NCBI GenBank assembly: GCA_900544655.1
Contig: UQWE01000014.1
Coordinates: 1-18,387, forward strand
Source: an uncultured Coriobacteriaceae bacterium
GTDB taxonomy: Bacteria > Actinomycetota > Coriobacteriia > Coriobacteriales > Atopobiaceae
Direction: 5' to 3'
Length of the DNA stretch: 18,387 nucleotides
In this document: one piece after another, positions 14,521 to 18,387 of the stretch
How positions within the stretch are numbered: position 1 is the stretch's first letter
Layout of the letters: every line of letters begins with the position of its first letter
Translations under genes and position numbers: made by a program
The notes under the pieces: model-generated
The model's database searches: none
Told to the model about the DNA's origin: nothing
The model's input: the letters and a program-made list of their open reading frames with translations, nothing else

Positions 14521-15666
14521 CTACTGCTGGATGAGTGTCATGCCCATGTCCGTGAGGAATCGCTTCTGCCCCCTCTTGGCGACTATGCCCTGGTTCTCCA
14601 TCTCCTGAAGCTGGCGGCTCCAAGTTGCGTTTGATCCGCCATATGCCGCCACGAGGTCGACCACACCCACACTCTCGTGCTGGGCGAGATAGGCGATGAC
14701 TTGCTGTGCCCTCTCGCTGAGAGGAGCCGGGTGCATTTGCTGCTGCCATGGCATTTGCTGCTGGTAGGGAGCCTGCGGCATTCCCTGGGCGTAGGGGTAG
14801 TAACCCTGTGGCGCGCCTTGTGGCGCCGGCCGGGCCCCGGCACCCCATGGCTGGGGCATCTGCTGCGGATAGCCCTGCTGGTATTGGGGCATCCCCTGCT
14901 GCTGTGCTTGCGGCTGGAGCTGCCCCATGCCCTGCTGCGGATAGCCCATCATCTGCTGGGGATACTGTGCCCCTGCCTGCGGAGGATATTGCTGCGCGCC
15001 CTGCTGCCATCCTTGCTGATAAGGATTCTGCCCGGGTGCTGCCGCCATACCCTGGGGCTGTTGCCAAGCCTCGTTCGCCGGCTGCATCGCAGGTGCGGGC
15101 TCATTCGCGCTCTCATTGGGCATTGAGATCGTCACGATGGTGCCGCAGTTGATGTTGTCTTCGATGGTGAGCGTGCCGCCGTGGTCTTCCATGTACTGCT
15201 GGGCGTAAGGAAGGCCCGACCCCACACCTCGAATGTATTTCTTCATCTCCTCCGTTGCGGAGCTGGTTCCGTATTCGAGTGCGCGGTCCTTCTCGCGGAT
15301 GCCGGGTCCCTGGTCTGAGAAGCGGATGGTGTTTCCGCCATCGAGGATGGAGACGGTCGGCTCCTTGAAATATGCGTGGACGAGGTTCTCAACAACTTCG
15401 CGGATGACCGTGAACGAAATCTTGCCGCCCTGTTCCTTGGCGAGGCGCGTGACGTTCGCGGTGATCTCCTCCAGATATGAGCGCACGTCCGACGGTTGAA
15501 TGACGACCACCCTTGGCGCTGCCGCGGGGTCATCGAAGATGGCGATTCGTGTGGGATTGGTGACGACCTCGCCAAGTTCAGGCGAGGTGGAGTTTTCCAC
15601 CTTGTCTGCTCCCGTGCCTATTTCCGTTGGCCCTTCTCCTACGAAGGGATAGAAGGCATCTGCCAT
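14521..15666 (-). CDS. HATPase-linker-winged-helix protein beside dnaA
   Basis: 381 residues in three parts. Residues about 55-184 are a histidine-kinase-type ATP-binding domain with N-box N94 in REVVENLVHAYF, G1 D118 in SDQGPGI, and G2 GVGSGLPYAQQY (147-158). There is no dimerisation/phosphoacceptor domain and no conserved histidine, so it is not a normal sensor kinase. Residues about 186-314 are a Gln/Pro/Gly/Tyr/Met-rich low-complexity linker. Residues about 315-381 look like a winged helix-turn-helix (LSERAQQVIAYLAQHESVGVV...ATWSRQLQEMENQGIVAKRG). There is no membrane segment, so it is probably a cytosolic DNA-binding protein controlled by nucleotide or partner binding, perhaps anti-sigma-like. 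It lies between the two origin segments, 207 bases upstream of dnaA and on the same strand. ATG 15666 has only a weak GGAT upstream. Its function is unknown to me. Confidence 0.9.
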   Translation of the reverse strand: MADAFYPFVGEGPTEIGTGADKVENSTSPELGEVVTNPTRIAIFDDPAAAPRVVVIQPSDVRSYLEEITANVTRLAKEQGGKISFTVIREVVENLVHAYFKEPTVSILDGGNTIRFSDQGPGIREKDRALEYGTSSATEEMKKYIRGVGSGLPYAQQYMEDHGGTLTIEDNINCGTIVTISMPNESANEPAPAMQPANEAWQQPQGMAAAPGQNPYQQGWQQGAQQYPPQAGAQYPQQMMGYPQQGMGQLQPQAQQQGMPQYQQGYPQQMPQPWGAGARPAPQGAPQGYYPYAQGMPQAPYQQQMPWQQQMHPAPLSERAQQVIAYLAQHESVGVVDLVAAYGGSNATWSRQLQEMENQGIVAKRGQKRFLTDMGMTLIQQ

Positions 15667-16080
15667 CTTTCATCCATTTCTTTCACGGCCCTAGCGGGGC
15701 TTTTCATGCTCTTTCAACAAGATTCCAACAGATGATGAAAACTTGCACAAGCATTTTTTCACCAACCGGAAGTTATCAACACCTGACGAAAGATTGTTGA
15801 TAACCTGCGATGACAAACCTCAAGCTACTCGTGAAATACCTTGTCTACAGGCAAAATGTTACACGTTGCACTGTTGATTATTTCATCCTTTGCGGATGAT
15901 TTCCGCCTATTTCTGAAATGTTTGGCAACAGATTTTCTCCTCATGAAAGACCGATCGAAAGCGAACACAAGGTCTTGTTGTTGCGTCCCTGGTGGACCTC
16001 ACCCGTTGTGGTTTCGTGGCCAAGGCGTGCAAATGAGGTGCTTTTCTGTGGGATAACCTCGCAATTTCCCAATATTCAAA
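15667..16080. other. Candidate oriC segment
   Basis: Most of the 499 bp non-coding gap between the divergent HATPase gene and rpmH, AT-richer than its flanks. DnaA-like 9-mers on plus: CTTTCAACA (15711), TTTTTCACC (15755), TTATCAACA (15773) and TTGTCTACA (15841). On minus: TTATCAACA (15803-15795) and TAATCAACA (15880-15872). A TGTGGGATAA (16047-16056) is a near-canonical box with one extra base. Strand switch of genes, box cluster and the dnaA/rpmH setting all support an origin here. No clear unwinding element was found in this segment. Confidence 0.65.
15772..15804. promoter_or_regulatory. Inverted pair of TTATCAACA boxes
   Basis: GTTATCAACA (15772-15781) and its exact complement TGTTGATAAC (15795-15804) form 10-bp arms with 13 bases between them, about 110 bases upstream of the HATPase gene. 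This may be a two-way DnaA site or an operator for that gene. Confidence 0.6.
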
Positions 16081-16110
16081 TTGACATCACGTAACCCACA
16101 CCCCTACAAT
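16081..16110 (+). promoter_or_regulatory. Sigma70-type promoter of the rpmH cluster
   Basis: TTGACA (16081-16086), an 18-base spacer and TACAAT (16105-16110), with an AT-rich stretch just upstream (AATATTCAAA). The predicted start near 16117 gives a leader of about 49 bases that can form ACTGC/GCAGT (16122-16135) or the overlapping AGTGA/TCACT (16133-16151), but not both fully. Confidence 0.85.
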
Positions 16111-16165
16111 CGGAGAGCTTGACTGCTAATGCAGTGATGAGATTTGTCACTCAGGAGGAACCACT

Positions 16166-16300
16166 ATGAAGCGTACGTACCAGCCCAATAAGCGCAAGCG
16201 CGCCAAGTGCCACGGCTTCCGTGCTCGCATGGCCACCAAGGGCGGCCGCGCCGTTCTCGCCCGTCGCCGTGCCAAGGGTCGCAAGAAGCTCACTGTCTAG
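16166..16300 (+). CDS. rpmH: 50S ribosomal protein L34
   Basis: 44 residues, the usual L34 size, too short for many ORF callers. It begins with the family signature MKRTYQPNKRKRAKCHGFRA and continues GGRAVLARRRAKGRKKLTV, strongly basic for binding 23S rRNA. ATG 16166 has AGGAGG about 7 bases upstream, in a leader driven by the promoter at 16081-16110. It is the first gene of the plus-strand rpmH-rnpA-yidD-yidC-jag cluster. Confidence 0.98.
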   Translation: MKRTYQPNKRKRAKCHGFRARMATKGGRAVLARRRAKGRKKLTV

Positions 16301-16307
16301 GACATTC

Positions 16308-16628
16308 ATGGAGACCATCAAGTCCAAAAGGGATTTTGAGAAGGTCTTCCGTGGTGGTAAGCGGCTCAGCCATCCTCTCGTCAGGCTTACTGTGAGTCCT
16401 GTCGAGGGAGATGGTGTGGGCCGCGTTGCCTATGTCGCTGCAAAGAAGCTCGGATGTGCGCCACATCGCAATAGGTGCAAGCGTGTACTTCGAGCTGCGG
16501 CGGCGGAGGCGGATTTTCCGCCAGAGGGCTTCGATGTGATTCTTTTCTCGACGCCAGCGACGTACGAGGCTACCTCTCACGAGGTTGCCGCGGCACTTGC
16601 AAAGCTGAGGAAGAGAATCAACGCATGA
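16308..16628 (+). CDS. rnpA: Ribonuclease P protein component
   Basis: This is the protein subunit that helps the RNase P RNA cleave 5' leaders from pre-tRNAs. It has 106 residues, close to the usual 105-120. It shows the family opening IKSKRDFEKVFRGGKRLSHP and the basic RNR helix KKLGCAPHRNRCKRVLRAA. ATG 16308 follows the rpmH stop by 7 bases. The same frame is open further upstream across rpmH (from 16221), but the conserved sequence begins at 16308, so a Thermus-like overlapping extension is not supported. The stop overlaps the yidD start (ATGA). No strong ribosome binding site is seen, so coupling with rpmH is likely. Confidence 0.96.
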   Translation: METIKSKRDFEKVFRGGKRLSHPLVRLTVSPVEGDGVGRVAYVAAKKLGCAPHRNRCKRVLRAAAAEADFPPEGFDVILFSTPATYEATSHEVAAALAKLRKRINA

Positions 16629-16867
16629 TTACTACGGAGAAGGATGGGCAGGGCTTTATCGCTCGTTGCCTCATCCGTTTCGTGAAGGCATACAAAAGAT
16701 ATGTCTCGCCCATCCTTCCTCCGTCATGCATCTATGAACCAACCTGTTCTGAGTACGCCATAGAGGCACTTCGTCGGTATGGCGCACTCAGAGGTGGTTG
16801 GCTTACCCTGTCGCGTCTTGTCAGGTGTAATCCTTTCCACAAAGGCGGCTATGACCCCGTCCCGTAA
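16625..16867 (+). CDS. yidD: Membrane protein insertion efficiency factor YidD
   Basis: 80 residues, the usual size. The family core is complete: IRFVKAYKRYVSPILPPSC, then YEPTCSEYAIEALRRYG and RCNPFHKGGYDPVP, with three cysteines (PSC, PTC, RCN). It is thought to sit at the inner face of the membrane through an amphipathic helix and assist YidC insertion. ATG 16625 overlaps the rnpA stop by four bases (ATGA), the classic coupled arrangement. The frame continues upstream inside rnpA without family similarity, which supports this start. Confidence 0.95.
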   Translation: MITTEKDGQGFIARCLIRFVKAYKRYVSPILPPSCIYEPTCSEYAIEALRRYGALRGGWLTLSRLVRCNPFHKGGYDPVP

Positions 16868-16893
16868 GGACGGAACAACTGGAGGTACTTCCC

Positions 16894-17655
16894 ATGTGGG
16901 ATGGAATCATCTACGTCATTGCCCAGATCCTGACGTTCATTGCGAACCTCGTCGGTGACTGGGGCCTGGCAATCATCATTCTTACGGCCATCATCCGTAT
17001 TCTGCTCACCCCTCTTACCGTGAGCTCGACGCGCTCGATGGCCAAGATGCAGGTCCTGCAGCCGAAGATGCTGGAGATTCAGGAGCGCTATGCGGATGAT
17101 CCCCAGCGCATGAACCTCGAGATGCAGAAGTTCTACAGTGAGAACAAGTTCAACCCGCTGGGTGGCTGCCTGCCTACGCTCATTCAGATGCCCGTGTTCT
17201 TCGCGCTCTTCTCCGTCCTTCGTTATCAGATTCCCGAGAGCGCGTGTTTCTATGGCATCTTTGAGTCCCTCGCCCTCTCACCGAACGGCGCCGTTCTTGA
17301 GCTCGGCTGGGCTGGCGCTTGGATCTACATCGTGTTTGACCTTGCCTTTGGTGTCCTGACGCTCGTTCCGATGCTGCTTAACCAGCAGGCTACCGAGTCT
17401 ATGCAGGGTCAGCAGACCAAGATCATGGGTATCGTTATGGCGCTTATGATGATGTGGTTCGGCTGGTCTGCGCCCATCGGCGTTGTTCTTTACTACGTCA
17501 CCTCTTCTGCCTGGGGCGTAGTCCAGCAGATCTTCATCACTCGTAAGGTGACCGAGAAGGCTAAGGCTGAGCAGGCCGAGCGTCTGGCTAATCAGCCGGT
17601 GAACATCAACGTCGTTCGTCGTGAGCGCAAGCAGCGCCCGCACAAGAAGTCCTAG
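16894..17655 (+). CDS. yidC: Membrane protein insertase YidC/Oxa1
   Basis: 253 residues, the short Gram-positive form without the large periplasmic domain. About five hydrophobic segments are seen. The first conserved helix (IIILTAIIRILLTPLT) carries R35, matching the essential groove arginine of SpoIIIJ. It is followed by a cytosolic hairpin (AKMQVLQPKMLEIQERYADD), then NPLGGCLPTLIQMPVFFALF and the last helices (PIGVVLYYVTSSAWGVVQQ). The tail is basic (RRERKQRPHKKS), as is common for ribosome contact. There is no lipobox at the N-terminus, unlike Bacillus SpoIIIJ, so the first helix (IIYVIAQILTFIANLVG) probably serves as signal anchor. GGAGG lies 8 bases before ATG 16894. Confidence 0.97.
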   Translation: MWDGIIYVIAQILTFIANLVGDWGLAIIILTAIIRILLTPLTVSSTRSMAKMQVLQPKMLEIQERYADDPQRMNLEMQKFYSENKFNPLGGCLPTLIQMPVFFALFSVLRYQIPESACFYGIFESLALSPNGAVLELGWAGAWIYIVFDLAFGVLTLVPMLLNQQATESMQGQQTKIMGIVMALMMMWFGWSAPIGVVLYYVTSSAWGVVQQIFITRKVTEKAKAEQAERLANQPVNINVVRRERKQRPHKKS

Positions 17656-17657
17656 GT

Positions 17658-17709
17658 CTAACGACATATATCCGTGCAGGTCGCGCATCCTCGTTAGAAG
17701 ATGCGCGAC
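17658..17709 (+). other. Pseudoknot-like RNA element between yidC and jag
   Basis: GTCGCGCATC (17680-17689) pairs perfectly with GATGCGCGAC (17700-17709) around a 10-base loop. Inside that loop, TCGTTAG (17691-17697) is the exact complement of CTAACGA (17658-17664), just after the yidC stop. The two pairings could form a pseudoknot or alternate. The jag Shine-Dalgarno at 17721 starts 12 bases later. Confidence 0.65.
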
Positions 17710-17730
17710 ATGTCTTATCTGGAGGTAAAC

Positions 17731-18282
17731 ATGAGCGAGGAGATTGTGGATACCGTCGAGGAGTTCGACGCCATCCGCTCCGCCTACGAAGAGACAGGCG
17801 ATCTCACTGATGACCAGGTAGATAAGGTCGCAGACGCTGCGATTGAGATTCTTAGGTCTATCCTGGGCTGCTTTGGAGAGAACAATAGTTCGATTGATGA
17901 GTATGACGGCGACGAGGGCGAGCTGATCCTTGACGTCAATGGTGGTAACCTCGCCATTCTTATTGGTCGTCATGGTGTGACTCTCGATGCCCTTCAGGTT
18001 GTCTTCTCTTCCATGCTTTCCAAGAAGATTGGTTTCCACTATCCGATCGTTGTCGATATTGAAGGCTACAAGAGCCGTCGTCGCGATAAGGTTCAGTCTG
18101 TTGCCCGCAACGCCGCCTCCAAGGCTTGTAAGAACGGTCGCGCCGTGAAGCTTGCTCCGATGAATGCCTATGAGCGCAGGCTTGTTCACCTTGCGCTCCG
18201 TGGTGATGACTCTATTACCACGCATTCTGAGGGTGTCGATCCTGAGAGGTGCGTTGTTATTACTCCGGTCAAACAGCAGTAA
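17731..18282 (+). CDS. jag: KH-R3H RNA-binding protein Jag/KhpB
   Basis: This is an RNA-binding protein of the Jag (KhpB/EloR) family, linked in Gram-positive bacteria to cell elongation and post-transcriptional control. It has 183 residues. An acidic N-terminal part (1-60) stands where many homologues have the Jag-N domain, which is not recognisable here. The KH domain has the GxxG loop GRHG (79-82), and the R3H domain has R149-x3-H153 in NAYERRLVHLAL. ATG 17731 is chosen over the upstream in-frame ATG 17701 because GGAGG (17721-17725) is 5 bases before it, and the 17701 start would fall inside the hairpin. It is last in the cluster, with a terminator 26 bases after its stop. The usual next genes (rsmG, parA, parB) are beyond the window. 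Confidence 0.94.
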   Translation: MSEEIVDTVEEFDAIRSAYEETGDLTDDQVDKVADAAIEILRSILGCFGENNSSIDEYDGDEGELILDVNGGNLAILIGRHGVTLDALQVVFSSMLSKKIGFHYPIVVDIEGYKSRRRDKVQSVARNAASKACKNGRAVKLAPMNAYERRLVHLALRGDDSITTHSEGVDPERCVVITPVKQQ

Positions 18283-18308
18283 TTTGTTTTTACATAGGGT
18301 TTCATTCA

Positions 18309-18334
18309 GGGAGGCTTAGGCCTCCCTTTTCTTT
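18309..18334 (+). terminator. Intrinsic terminator of the rpmH-jag cluster
   Basis: GGGAGGC (18309-18315) and GCCTCCC (18320-18326) pair around TTAG, followed by TTTTCTTT. The last three T are the first bases of the right terminal repeat. Confidence 0.93.
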
Positions 18335-18387
18335 CAAGGCTTTAGTCTGCTGGGCGCGCAGCGGCCAGCTCTAAACCACCCGCTATG
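18332..18387. repeat. Right copy of 56-bp terminal inverted repeat
   Basis: Exact reverse complement of positions 1-56. It starts within the T tail of the jag terminator. The two copies therefore sit outside the two outward-facing transcription units of the window. Confidence 0.9.

Noticed and set aside
16221..16307. Upstream extension of rnpA overlapping rpmH, as in Thermus
   Set aside because: The extension is the out-of-frame reading of rpmH, and the conserved RnpA sequence starts at ATG 16308 directly after the rpmH stop.
17278..18225. A 315-codon minus-strand frame opposite yidC and jag
   Set aside because: It is antisense to two well-supported genes with good ribosome binding sites and lacks any recognisable family.

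Overview
This window looks like the replication-origin region of a moderately GC-rich actinobacterium. The gene order dnaN-recF-DUF721-gyrB-gyrA, a 44-residue L34, and the protein sequences together point to class Coriobacteriia (Olsenella/Atopobium/Collinsella relatives). That assignment comes from reading the sequence, not from a search.

Layout. The window starts and ends with the same 56 bp in opposite orientation. On the minus strand, left of the origin, the order away from the origin is: an unnamed HATPase/winged-helix protein (14521-15666), dnaA, dnaN, recF, a DciA-like DUF721 gene, gyrB, gyrA, then tRNA-Ile, tRNA-Ala, a decayed surface/membrane-protein locus (2881-3347), a small hypothetical gene and typA (bipA). 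On the plus strand, right of the origin, lies the compact rpmH-rnpA-yidD-yidC-jag cluster, closed by an intrinsic terminator. A bifunctional-nuclease (DUF151) gene at 3970-4542 is the only intact gene facing the presumed fork.

Origin. The 499 bp between the HATPase gene and rpmH and the 238 bp between dnaA and dnaN both carry DnaA-box-like 9-mers. The dnaA-dnaN gap also has an AT-rich palindrome beside TAG/TAA triplets, resembling a basal unwinding system. The boxes favour TTWTCWACA (position 6 A or T) over TTATCCACA, while the DnaA recognition helix reads RTHATV instead of the usual RDHTTV. Two TTTTCAACA boxes flank a TATAAT in front of dnaA, suggesting autoregulation.

How the genes work together. 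DnaA, DnaN, RecF, the DciA-like protein and gyrase cover initiation, clamp, repair, helicase loading and supercoiling. The plus-strand cluster covers ribosome assembly (L34), RNase P, membrane insertion (YidD, YidC) and an RNA-binding protein (Jag/KhpB). The least explained item is the HATPase - Q/P-rich linker - winged-helix protein between the two origin segments. It is the best candidate for an undescribed function, possibly nucleotide- or signal-dependent control at the origin.
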